Positions 52,845 to 60,797 of a stretch of 64,000 nt of DNA are shown piece by piece (positions within the stretch are counted from its first letter, which is position 1; every line of letters starts with the position of its first letter). A program made the translations under genes and the position numbers. A model generated the notes under the pieces. That model was not told the DNA's origin. It did not search any database and was given only the letters and a program-made list of their open reading frames with translations. Source of the stretch: Chitinophaga niabensis (GTDB taxonomy: Bacteria > Bacteroidota > Bacteroidia > Chitinophagales > Chitinophagaceae); contig JAFIGY010000020.1 of NCBI GenBank assembly GCA_017849435.1, positions 493,425 to 557,424 of the forward strand, read 5' to 3'.

Positions 52845-53378
52845 TCAATCATGCTTCACATTGTATAGTATCACGAACTCTACCCGTCTGTTCTTCGCTC
52901 TTCCTGCTTCCGTACTATTGGCAGCGATCGGCATCCTTGAACCAAATCCCCAGATAAACATCCGTTCATTCTGCACGCTGTTATCCAGCAGGAGCTGCTT
53001 CGCATTCGTGGCGCGCTTTTGTGAAAGTTCGTTATTATAATCATCAGCGCCGGTGTTATCCGTATAACCGTTGATCAATATCTTGGTTTTCTCGTACTTT
53101 TTGAGCACATCCGCAAAACGGGTGAAAGTAGGTTTTACTTCCTCCTTCAATTGGTCGGATGAAGACGCAAACAACACATTATTGGGGAAGATCACTTTCA
53201 CACTGTCATTGATGATACTCACTTCCGCCTCATTCAATACATCTTTCAATTCGATGTATTGTTTGGTCATGTATTGATGCGGACCACCGGTCTTGCGGGT
53301 GGTTGCACAGGAAAACAAAAAAACAATGGCTGCCAGCACCAGCAATCCATTACCTGAACGTACTGCTTTTTGTGTCAT
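52845..53378 (-). CDS. OmpA-family peptidoglycan-binding lipoprotein
   Basis: 177 aa from the ATG at 53378. A lipoprotein signal with lipobox FLFSC (Cys about 24) leads to a short linker and a C-terminal OmpA domain (about 60-175). It contains ILINGYTDNTGADDYNNELS, KRATNAKQLLL and GRAKNRRVEFVI, including the Asp and Arg that hold diaminopimelate. It probably links outer membrane and cell wall. Its -7 element TACATTTG lies 20 nt upstream of the ATG, and a GC-rich hairpin follows the gene. Confidence 0.92.
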   Translation of the reverse strand: MTQKAVRSGNGLLVLAAIVFLFSCATTRKTGGPHQYMTKQYIELKDVLNEAEVSIINDSVKVIFPNNVLFASSSDQLKEEVKPTFTRFADVLKKYEKTKILINGYTDNTGADDYNNELSQKRATNAKQLLLDNSVQNERMFIWGFGSRMPIAANSTEAGRAKNRRVEFVILYNVKHD

Positions 53379-53398
53379 ATATTTTAGCAAATTTGACG

Positions 53399-53406
53399 CA
53401 AATGTA
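53399..53406 (-). promoter_or_regulatory. -7 promoter element of the OmpA lipoprotein gene
   Basis: The minus strand reads TACATTTG (exact TAnnTTTG), 20 nt before the ATG at 53378. Confidence 0.5.
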
Positions 53407-53538
53407 GGAAACATTCGTTATCAACATTTTATGCGATTTTTATTGTATATAAAGAAGTATTTATGTGCAAAATCCGGTCTAATGTTTTTCTAAAATATTT
53501 CTAACCGTCCTCTAAAAGTCTTTTTGAAAAACCTGCGA

Positions 53539-53546
53539 TAGCTTTG
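53539..53546 (+). promoter_or_regulatory. -7 promoter element of the porin gene
   Basis: TAGCTTTG (exact TAnnTTTG) ends 31 nt before the porin ATG. A TTTTTG lies 12 nt upstream, too close for a standard -33 element. Confidence 0.45.
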
Positions 53547-53577
53547 CGGCGTAACGCGATAAACTTCAACTACTGCT

Positions 53578-54930
53578 ATGAAAAAGATCGTATGCCTGAC
53601 AATTGTATGCTGTACCTTTCAAAAGGCTCTTCCACAGGTTCCTGTAATTCCGGATAGCAGCCGGAACTGGACGGTGCACTTCCAGCTTTCCACCGTTTAT
53701 CAATCGCACAATGCTTTCTCCCCCAAATATTCAGGCCCCAACAGTCTGGATACTGCTCATGAAGAAGCCTTGTCGCTCACAACCACCTTGTTCCTTGGAA
53801 GGCGGCTATGGAAAGGTGCAGCTGTTTATTTCAACCCGGAGGTGACGGGCGGGACCGCTTTCAGCAAAACCACGGGCATAGCGGGTTTCCCCAATGGCGA
53901 GATCTATCGTATCGGTAATCCCAAACCTACGCTTTTTATTGCGCGTGCTTACCTTGAGCAGGTTATTCCGCTCAATGACAGCGGCGTGGATATGATGGGA
54001 GACGATAAGAACCAGCTGCGGGGTATGCAACCTGCTTCCCGCATCGTGCTGAGGGTCGGTAAATTTTGCATCTCGGATTTCTTTGACAACAACAGTTATA
54101 ACCACGATGCCAGATCACAATTCCTGAACTGGTCATTGATGTCCAGTGGCTCCTGGGATTTTCCGGCAGATACCCGGGGATATACCGGCGGTATTGTGGC
54201 AGAACTGATAAAACCCTCTTGGGCCGTGCGTTTTGCGGCAGTGCAGGTACCGCGGATCGCGAACGGGCTGCCGATGGACTGGAACCTGCTGAAAGGACAT
54301 TCAGAGACGCTGGAGTTTGAACAAAAGTGGCATGTTCAGCATCATCCGGGAGCAATAAGAGCTACAGGGTTCATCACATTCTCCAGAGCGCCGTTCTATA
54401 CAGATGCTATCAAAGCTATGCGTGAAGACTCGGTGAAATCTGCTTACCTGATTGCCGTATTATCGGGTAATCAGGAAGCGGCCGCTTACGGTGGCGCAAA
54501 ATATGGGTTCGGGATCAGTGCGGAACAGGAGGTGGCCAGGGGTGTAGGCGTATTTGCCAGGATCAACTGGAGCGATGGACATACCGGTACCTGGGCTTTC
54601 ACGGAGATCGACCGCAATGTGCAGGCAGGATTGAGCCTGGACGGTCAATTGTGGAAAAGGTCCGGCGATAATTTCGGGATCGCCTGTGCCGTTAACGGTT
54701 TATCACAACAGCATCGCGATTACCTGGCGGCAGGCGGTACCGGTTTTATTATCGGGGACGGGAAACTGAATTACGCACCGGAATATATTTTCGAAACCTA
54801 CTACCGGGCAGTGATGTATAAGTTCCTCTCACTTTCCCTCGATTACCAGTTCGTGGTGAACCCGGCATACAACCGCGACAGGCGCGGCCCCATCAGCATA
54901 CCGGGTATACGTGTGCATATTGGTTTCTAA
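53578..54930 (+). CDS. OprB-like carbohydrate-selective porin
   Basis: Outer-membrane barrel protein, 450 aa. The N-terminal signal (MKKIVCLTIVCCTFQKALPQ) is a little unusual for its two Cys. The mature part has WTVHFQLSTVYQSHNAFSPK, LFIARAYLEQVIPL, RIVLRVGKFCISDFFDNNSY and FLNWSLMSSGSWDFPADTRG, all features of the OprB/carbohydrate porin family. It ends IPGIRVHIGF with the C-terminal Phe usual for barrel assembly. Specificity is unknown. It stands alone and is convergent with namZ, 2 nt apart. Confidence 0.85.
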   Translation: MKKIVCLTIVCCTFQKALPQVPVIPDSSRNWTVHFQLSTVYQSHNAFSPKYSGPNSLDTAHEEALSLTTTLFLGRRLWKGAAVYFNPEVTGGTAFSKTTGIAGFPNGEIYRIGNPKPTLFIARAYLEQVIPLNDSGVDMMGDDKNQLRGMQPASRIVLRVGKFCISDFFDNNSYNHDARSQFLNWSLMSSGSWDFPADTRGYTGGIVAELIKPSWAVRFAAVQVPRIANGLPMDWNLLKGHSETLEFEQKWHVQHHPGAIRATGFITFSRAPFYTDAIKAMREDSVKSAYLIAVLSGNQEAAAYGGAKYGFGISAEQEVARGVGVFARINWSDGHTGTWAFTEIDRNVQAGLSLDGQLWKRSGDNFGIACAVNGLSQQHRDYLAAGGTGFIIGDGKLNYAPEYIFETYYRAVMYKFLSLSLDYQFVVNPAYNRDRRGPISIPGIRVHIGF

Positions 54931-54932
54931 GA

Positions 54933-56126
54933 TCAGGGATACAACAGGTATTTCTTCCGCATCTTCTTATACTGGCTCAGCCCCGGTTCCCAGCTCTTCC
55001 TGATCTCTTCTTCGCTCGTTCCGGCAATGATCTGTTCCCTGAAGCGGGTCGTACCCGCCAGCTTATCAATCATTCCCATCTGGTTGCTCAGTTTGGAATC
55101 GAAGAATTTCTCTTTATGCGGATGCGCTTTGTACAGTTCCATCATCCATTGTATGTTGATCTTGCCCTTTTTACGGTACCCGGAAATATCATATTTCCGC
55201 AGATCGAGTCCGTAACACACCTGGTCCTGGAACAACGGCGTAGCGGCTTTGCCCGGCATGCTCACAGGTGTATAGGAGAAGGAATAGATACCTTTCAGCT
55301 CGGGGCTTCCGAGTACGGTAAAAGGCATCAGAGTGCCTCTGCCATGATTGATATAAGCCCCCTCGAAAAGGCAAAGAGAAGGATACAACAACACTGACTG
55401 CTGCGTGTTCAGGTTCGGGGAAGGGCTTACCGGCAAAGTGTAATCCATATCATGCCGGTAATTCTTCACCCTGATCACCCTGAATCTGCATTTCTCTTTA
55501 TACTTCATCCAGCCCTCTCCTTTTACCATCCCTGCAAACTCTCCGACGGTCATGCCATGTGTGATGGGTATGGGGAATCTGCCGATACCGGATTCCAGCT
55601 TCATGTCCAGCACCGGGCCATCCACATATGCATTGGGATTGGGCCGGTCCAGGATGATCAGTTCTTTATCAAACTCCGCGCAGGCTTCCATTACATCACG
55701 AAGGGTATTGATGTTGGTATAGAAACGGCAACCAACATCCTGTATATCGAATATCATGATATCGATCTTCTCCATATCTTCCTTCGAAGGCTTCCTCTTT
55801 TTGCCGTACAGCGAAACAACAGGAATGCCCGTCAACGGATCAACTTCATCCAATACTTTCTCTCCATTGGCAGCATTCGCACGGAAACCATGCTCGGGAC
55901 CAAAGATGAGCCTGATCTGCACACCCAGCGCCAACAGGCTGTCCACAATTGGTTTACGGCCAATGATGGATGTGGGGTTCACCAGCATTCCCACTTTCTT
56001 TCCTTTCAACAAAGGCAGATAAGCAGATACCTGATCTGCGCCGGTGAGGATGGAATCTTTGGCAGGCGAGGCGGATGCAGATGCCAGCACGAAGAGCATA
56101 CTGAAGAGACAGATGAGTTGTTTCAT
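54933..56126 (-). CDS. namZ: Exo-beta-N-acetylmuramidase NamZ (DUF1343, GH171)
   Basis: 397 aa with a signal peptide (MKQLICLFSMLFVLASASA). The DUF1343 family was shown to release terminal MurNAc from peptidoglycan fragments (NamZ, GH171). Conserved segments here are KVGMLVNPTSIIG, IFGPEHGFRANAANGEKV, PVVSLYG, MIFDIQDVGCRFYT, IILDRPNPN and INHGRGTLMPF. The acidic residues of GPEHGF and FDIQDVG fit the active site. It should work in the periplasm or outside, in cell-wall recycling or scavenging. It lies after the terminator of the GH16 locus, so it is probably expressed separately. Confidence 0.93.
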   Translation of the reverse strand: MKQLICLFSMLFVLASASASPAKDSILTGADQVSAYLPLLKGKKVGMLVNPTSIIGRKPIVDSLLALGVQIRLIFGPEHGFRANAANGEKVLDEVDPLTGIPVVSLYGKKRKPSKEDMEKIDIMIFDIQDVGCRFYTNINTLRDVMEACAEFDKELIILDRPNPNAYVDGPVLDMKLESGIGRFPIPITHGMTVGEFAGMVKGEGWMKYKEKCRFRVIRVKNYRHDMDYTLPVSPSPNLNTQQSVLLYPSLCLFEGAYINHGRGTLMPFTVLGSPELKGIYSFSYTPVSMPGKAATPLFQDQVCYGLDLRKYDISGYRKKGKINIQWMMELYKAHPHKEKFFDSKLSNQMGMIDKLAGTTRFREQIIAGTSEEEIRKSWEPGLSQYKKMRKKYLLYP

Positions 56127-56160
56127 AGGCTACAAGATAGCCCTTCTTACAGAGAAAAAA

Positions 56161-56190
56161 AGGTCTTCTGCCAGTAACGGCAAAAGACCT
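56161..56190 (-). terminator. Terminator of the GH16 polysaccharide utilisation operon
   Basis: A 12-nt stem (56161-56172 with 56179-56190, one mismatch) is followed on the minus strand by a long T run opposite the A tract at 56155-56160. It lies 41 nt past the GH16 stop and separates the operon from namZ. Confidence 0.8.
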
Positions 56191-56230
56191 GTTGATTGTC
56201 TCAGCTATTTCGCTTCCGGATCATGTATGT

Positions 56231-57265
56231 TTACTTATAGACCCGCACATAGTCCACTTCAAAAACAGCGCTGGTGAAAGCCGGATCTATGGTCCCTCCA
56301 AACCCTCCGCCCATCGCGAAATTGATCAGCAGAAAGAAATCGTGATTGAAAGGCACATTGTTGTTGTTGGCAAATGTGAAGAACAGCTGGTTATCTACAT
56401 AAAACCGGATCTTGTCCTGCCGCCAGTCTACCACATATTCATGAAATGATTCCGCAACACCCTGTATCGTTACCGTACTGCCATCCCCATTCCCGCCGGA
56501 ATGACCGGGATAGTGCAGGGTAGCATATATCTTGTTGAGCGTACTGCCTTTGTGCTCCATGATATCCACCTCCCCGCAGGCCGGCCATCCTGCTGTACCA
56601 ACATCACTGCCCAACATCCAGATCGCGGGCCAGGTACCTGCGCCAGTCGGCAATTTGGCGCTGACCACCACTTTACCGTACCTGAATGCGAACTTATCCC
56701 GGGTCAGTAACCGGGCTGACGTGTAGGCACTACCGTTATAGTTCTCTTTCTTTGCCGTGATCTTCAGTTTTCCATCCTGCACGATCACGTTTTCGGGCCG
56801 GCTGGTATAATACTGGGCTTCTCCATTTCCCCATCCGTTACTGCCGGTGCCTGTCTCATAGTTCCATTTCTGCGGATCGGGAGCGCCGTTCACATTGAAT
56901 TCATCTGACCAGACCAGCGTAGGTGTGATATTCACCGCCACTTGTATGGATTTAGAGATCAATTGTCCGGATGCGCTTTTGGCGTTCACGGTCACATAGA
57001 AAGTATTATTGCCGGTCACATTATAGATGTAGTCGATCTTGCCGGTCGGTACTGTTTTGATCGTTCCGTCCCCAAAATCATAATCATATGTAACGGCATT
57101 GTCCGCAGTAGCGGTAAAAGCTACCGTGCCGCTATTATCCGTGCTGACCACGGCCGTTACAACAAGGTTGGAAGGCGCCACCGCCGGAGGGGGCGTACCA
57201 CTGTTCTTCCCGCAACCGCAGGAGCTTACGAGCAACAGAGCAAAAATTCCAGATAAATATTTCAT
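56231..57265 (-). CDS. PKD-GH16 endo-beta-1,3-glucanase lipoprotein
   Basis: 344 aa. Lipobox LVSSC (Cys16). A PKD domain (about 33-112) has YDYDFGDGT. The GH16 catalytic domain (about 116-344) carries the E-x-D-x-x-E motif in GEVDIMEHKG, with E232 nucleophile, D234 and acid/base E237. It also has TWPAIWMLGS, DEFNVNGAPDPQKWNYETG and HEYVVDWRQDKIRFYVD, closest to laminarinase-type enzymes. It should sit on the cell surface and cut beta-1,3- or mixed-linkage glucan into oligosaccharides for the SusCD pair upstream. It is the last gene of the operon, 9 nt after the SusE-like gene. Confidence 0.94.
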   Translation of the reverse strand: MKYLSGIFALLLVSSCGCGKNSGTPPPAVAPSNLVVTAVVSTDNSGTVAFTATADNAVTYDYDFGDGTIKTVPTGKIDYIYNVTGNNTFYVTVNAKSASGQLISKSIQVAVNITPTLVWSDEFNVNGAPDPQKWNYETGTGSNGWGNGEAQYYTSRPENVIVQDGKLKITAKKENYNGSAYTSARLLTRDKFAFRYGKVVVSAKLPTGAGTWPAIWMLGSDVGTAGWPACGEVDIMEHKGSTLNKIYATLHYPGHSGGNGDGSTVTIQGVAESFHEYVVDWRQDKIRFYVDNQLFFTFANNNNVPFNHDFFLLINFAMGGGFGGTIDPAFTSAVFEVDYVRVYK

Positions 57266-57274
57266 GAGGGATCA

Positions 57275-58159
57275 TTAAGGAATAGCAATAATTTTTACGT
57301 ACCAGGCGCCGGGAGCCTGTAAACACCGCAGCGACATTTTTGTGTCCGACCTTTCCAGTACCTGGTACTTGTGTACTCCCAGGTACATGCCCAGATGTCC
57401 TTTCTTCGAGAAGGTGATGTACTCTTTCGTACCATCCCCGTCATAACCGAAGGTCTCTGTATAAGACGCTGCAGCAGGGCCTTTTAGTGTGTAATCATCT
57501 GAACCGGTGAGGGTAGGGTCAAAATCCACGAGATATTCTTTCTTCCCGAAGATGTCGTTATTGGTGGTGTGTGTGAACTGGTTATTGGTGGATGTAAAAG
57601 TATATATATCGTCGTAAATACCAAGCCCGTCTTTTTCATTTGGTCCCGCAGCCCACCAGGCCGGAAAGTATACATCCGCGGAAGATACGCCCAGGTGCCC
57701 CGGCGCATCTTTATCTACCCGCCACTTCTTCGTACCATTTCCGGTGAGCATGCTTACCAGTGCAGGATCCGGCTGATAAGCACGGAAGATACTGATGGTT
57801 TGGGAGGTAGTACTGGATATCCCTGCCTTCCCGGACGCGATCACCGTAATGGTGAATTGTTTTGTACCGGTATGCGGGTAGCCGTGCGCGAAGGTATTAC
57901 CCGTGGATAATGCGGGAGGAGTGCCATCTCCGAAATCCACCTTGTAATTAAAGGCGTTGCCGGAGGTAACTACGAGCGATATTTTCCCGGAGCCGTCGCC
58001 ATCCGGATGGCCCGCATCTTTTCCGGCGATAGTGATCGCCAGCGCAGGTTTCGCGGGTGTGTCGAGATTCCCGAATTTATAATCGGGTTTCCTGCAACTC
58101 CCCAGCAGCAGCAGAGCCGCGAGCAAGGGCAGGGTAAAGTTTCTTATGAGCGTTATCAT
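57275..58159 (-). CDS. PKD-containing SusE-like surface lipoprotein
   Basis: 294 aa, lipobox LLGSC (Cys22). A PKD domain (about 40-125) has YKVDFGDGTPPALS and GYPHTGTKQFTITV. The C-terminal domain (about 135-294) starts SMLTGNGTKKWRVD and is rich in aromatic residues (YFPAWWAAGPNEKDG). The phrase TGNGTKKWRVDKDAPGHLG resembles glycan-binding domains found in PUL lipoproteins. It probably binds the glycan at the surface. It is the fourth gene of the minus-strand operon, 13 nt behind its neighbour. Confidence 0.8.
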   Translation of the reverse strand: MITLIRNFTLPLLAALLLLGSCRKPDYKFGNLDTPAKPALAITIAGKDAGHPDGDGSGKISLVVTSGNAFNYKVDFGDGTPPALSTGNTFAHGYPHTGTKQFTITVIASGKAGISSTTSQTISIFRAYQPDPALVSMLTGNGTKKWRVDKDAPGHLGVSSADVYFPAWWAAGPNEKDGLGIYDDIYTFTSTNNQFTHTTNNDIFGKKEYLVDFDPTLTGSDDYTLKGPAAASYTETFGYDGDGTKEYITFSKKGHLGMYLGVHKYQVLERSDTKMSLRCLQAPGAWYVKIIAIP

Positions 58160-58172
58160 GGATGCAGTATGA

Positions 58173-59252
58173 TCAGTTAGTTAATAGGATGTCGTCGAAC
58201 AGGATGGTATAGTTGGGAGAGCCGTCTCCTTTTGTGCCGTCATCCAGGAAGAAAAGGATATTCTGCAATCGCTTGCTGTTATCATTGATCACGCCGGTGA
58301 AATCGAACGTGAGCTCTTCCCACATGTTGGCTTTGGTAGTGGCCACTTCCTTACTTTCCTTGAAGGAGTTGTCGCCACTCCGCTCCAGCTGCAGCCAGAT
58401 GCGCATCCCCGCGCGTGGTGCAAACACTTTTACCCTGATCTTCTTGTTCACGGAAAAATCCAGCGGTTTGCTCAGCACAATATAATTACCCGCCCATACT
58501 TCCGGCGGCCCTTTCACTATTTTCCCCACGGTGGCGCTGGTGTTGATGCCGTTGCGTTGCGGATTGGGGATAACGGTGGTCATACTTCCGCCGAAGTCGC
58601 CCCAGTTGTAATTCACGGTTGGTACTTCAAAGGTCATCGGCAGCAGCAGTGAATCATAGATCTTCACGGATTGCGTGGAGCTGGTAGTGGCAGCGCCTCC
58701 GCTGAGCGCCACCACTTTCACATTGTAGGAACCGGCATTCGCGTAAGTATAGCTTACGCTGCCGCCTGCGGCCAATGCAGCAGGCTGCTCGTTCTGCGTT
58801 TCTCCGAAGAACACCTGGAAACCTGCCGGCGCATACAGTGCCGTTGCGGACACGGTGAGCTTGTGTACGTCAGACGAGGTGTTGACCTTCAGTTCTTCCG
58901 GCGCCCGGAACACTACATCCAGCTTGTGCATGCTTTCCGTTTTTTTACCGTTGATGCCGTTAGACGTGATCTTTACATTATAACTGCCTTCTTTATACAC
59001 ATGCGTGGTATTCTTTCCCGGAAGCACATTCGCGGGAGCAGTGGTACCATCGCCAAAAAGGATGTCAAAAGAGGCGGCGCCGGCGCCGCCCGGGGTAATG
59101 GTGACAAGGCCGGAGTTATCGGTGGTGATATTAAACAGAGCGGCGCCGTCAGTGGGTGCACCGGCGGTTTGTACAAAAGAGATATCGTTGTTCTCCTTGA
59201 CGCTGCATCCTGCCATTACACCTATTAATAAAAGCATTGCTAATACTTTCAT
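58173..59252 (-). CDS. Two-PKD surface glycan-binding lipoprotein
   Basis: 359 aa, lipobox VMAGC (Cys16). Two Ig/PKD-like domains (about 35-110 and 115-195) contain FDILFGDGTTAPA and FQVFFGETQNEQ with YNVKVVALSGGAAT. The C-terminal beta-sandwich (about 200-359) starts LPMTFEVPTVNYNWGDFGGS and ends NYTILFDDILLTN, a carbohydrate-binding-module-like layout. It occupies the SusE/SGBP-B position right after susD (18 nt), so a surface glycan-binding role is likely. Confidence 0.82.
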   Translation of the reverse strand: MKVLAMLLLIGVMAGCSVKENNDISFVQTAGAPTDGAALFNITTDNSGLVTITPGGAGAASFDILFGDGTTAPANVLPGKNTTHVYKEGSYNVKITSNGINGKKTESMHKLDVVFRAPEELKVNTSSDVHKLTVSATALYAPAGFQVFFGETQNEQPAALAAGGSVSYTYANAGSYNVKVVALSGGAATTSSTQSVKIYDSLLLPMTFEVPTVNYNWGDFGGSMTTVIPNPQRNGINTSATVGKIVKGPPEVWAGNYIVLSKPLDFSVNKKIRVKVFAPRAGMRIWLQLERSGDNSFKESKEVATTKANMWEELTFDFTGVINDNSKRLQNILFFLDDGTKGDGSPNYTILFDDILLTN

Positions 59253-59270
59253 GGTTGTTGGTTTTGAGGT

Positions 59271-60773
59271 TTATTTATAACCAGGGTTTTGTTCCAAACC
59301 GGAGATCTCCACTTCCTGTATGGGAATGGGGAACAACTCGTGCTTGCCGGATTTGAAGCCGGTGATCACTGTAGCTGCCCTTCCCGTTCTCACCAAATCG
59401 AAAAAGCGATCCCCCTCCATGGCCAGCTCCAGCCTTCGCTCCGCCCAGATGGCCTGTTTCAGGGCATCGCCGGAAGCGGTGATATTGTGCAGCTGATCAC
59501 TGAAAGCACGCTGACGTACTCTGTTCAGGTACTGTTGCGCTTTGGCATCATTCGGCGAAGTGCCTCTGTTATATGCTTCCGCCGCCATGAGCAGTACTTC
59601 CGCAAAGCGAATGGTCCTGAAATTGTTCAGGTAGTTCAATTCCGGCTGGCCGGATGTTTCTCCTTTGCGGGGCAGGTATTTCTGGTTATAAAGACCGGTA
59701 TTCTTGTACGGTGCAACCTGGTAGGTAATGTTGAACTGCGGATTGGCGGCTTTGTAAGCTTCAATATCCAGCACGGTCACGGCCTTCCGCTGATCGCCCG
59801 GTTCGTAAGCTTTCGCCAGCTCCTGCGTGGGCAGGTTGGTGCTCCATCCCGGTGCATAGGGACTACTCCCTGTAAGTCCGCGTATGCCGCATTGCTGCAC
59901 GGAATAGTTACCCTGGCCGCGTGTGGCGGCGCCCCAGTTGTAGTAAGGGGAGAGATTGGAATATTGTATCTCAAAAATTGATTCCGGTCCGTTCTCCCCG
60001 GCTTGCAGGAAGATGCTCCCGAAATCCTGTACTAAATTGAACGGCCCGCTGATCACGTTTTCCAGCATGGCTGCAGCGGCATCGAATTTATTCTGGTAGA
60101 GCAATACTTTACCCAGCAATGCCTGCGCGGCATATTTGGTGACCCTGCCGGGTTGGGATGCTGCAGGCGGTAATACATTGATCGCGTTGTTGAGGTCTGT
60201 TTCGATCTGTTTGTAAACATCGGCGCGAGGGGCTCTTTTCAACGTTCTGGAATCCGCCAGCGTCAACCGTTTGTCCACAAACAACGGTACATCCCCGAAG
60301 AACTTCACCAGCGTGAAATAATAGTATGCACGCAGGAAATAAATCTCTCCGTACATTGCATCCTTACCCGGAAAATCCACCGCCATGCCTGCAGGGTTCT
60401 TAGCCTTGAACTGATGCAGGTAATTGGCGCGGTTGATGCCTTCGTAGGCGCTGCGCCAGATCTCTGTGAGGTAGTCATTGTTGGGGGTGAGCGTATAATC
60501 ATCTATCTGCTGCAACCCTAATACATCGGATGCATTCTCGCCGCCGGTAACGGAATTATCGGAAGCGATATCCCCGATCGGCACAGCCTGGTTTAGCCAT
60601 TGTATCGGAGAATACACACTGACCTCCATCGTGCGGTAATCTGATTCGGACCGCAGGTAGTCCTGGTCGGTGACCTTGTAATCCTGCCGGGGCTGGTAAT
60701 CCACCCACTTCTTGCAGGAGGCCATGGTAGTGACCAACAATAACACGCCTGCTGTTTTTATGATGTTTTGCAT
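59271..60773 (-). CDS. SusD/RagB-like lipoprotein of the GH16 locus
   Basis: 500 aa, lipobox TMASC (Cys20). It has the typical SusD features: WVDYQPRQDYKVTDQDYLRS, EIYFLRAYYYFTLVKFFGDV, EVLLMAAEAYNRG with YLNRVRQRAF, ERRLELAMEGDRFFDLVRTG, and an FPIPIQEVEISG ending. It caps the SusC transporter and holds the glucan oligosaccharide. It lies 24 nt after SusC and 18 nt before the two-PKD lipoprotein gene. Confidence 0.95.
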   Translation of the reverse strand: MQNIIKTAGVLLLVTTMASCKKWVDYQPRQDYKVTDQDYLRSESDYRTMEVSVYSPIQWLNQAVPIGDIASDNSVTGGENASDVLGLQQIDDYTLTPNNDYLTEIWRSAYEGINRANYLHQFKAKNPAGMAVDFPGKDAMYGEIYFLRAYYYFTLVKFFGDVPLFVDKRLTLADSRTLKRAPRADVYKQIETDLNNAINVLPPAASQPGRVTKYAAQALLGKVLLYQNKFDAAAAMLENVISGPFNLVQDFGSIFLQAGENGPESIFEIQYSNLSPYYNWGAATRGQGNYSVQQCGIRGLTGSSPYAPGWSTNLPTQELAKAYEPGDQRKAVTVLDIEAYKAANPQFNITYQVAPYKNTGLYNQKYLPRKGETSGQPELNYLNNFRTIRFAEVLLMAAEAYNRGTSPNDAKAQQYLNRVRQRAFSDQLHNITASGDALKQAIWAERRLELAMEGDRFFDLVRTGRAATVITGFKSGKHELFPIPIQEVEISGLEQNPGYK

Positions 60774-60797
60774 GTGTCGTTTTTTTAGTTGATAGCA

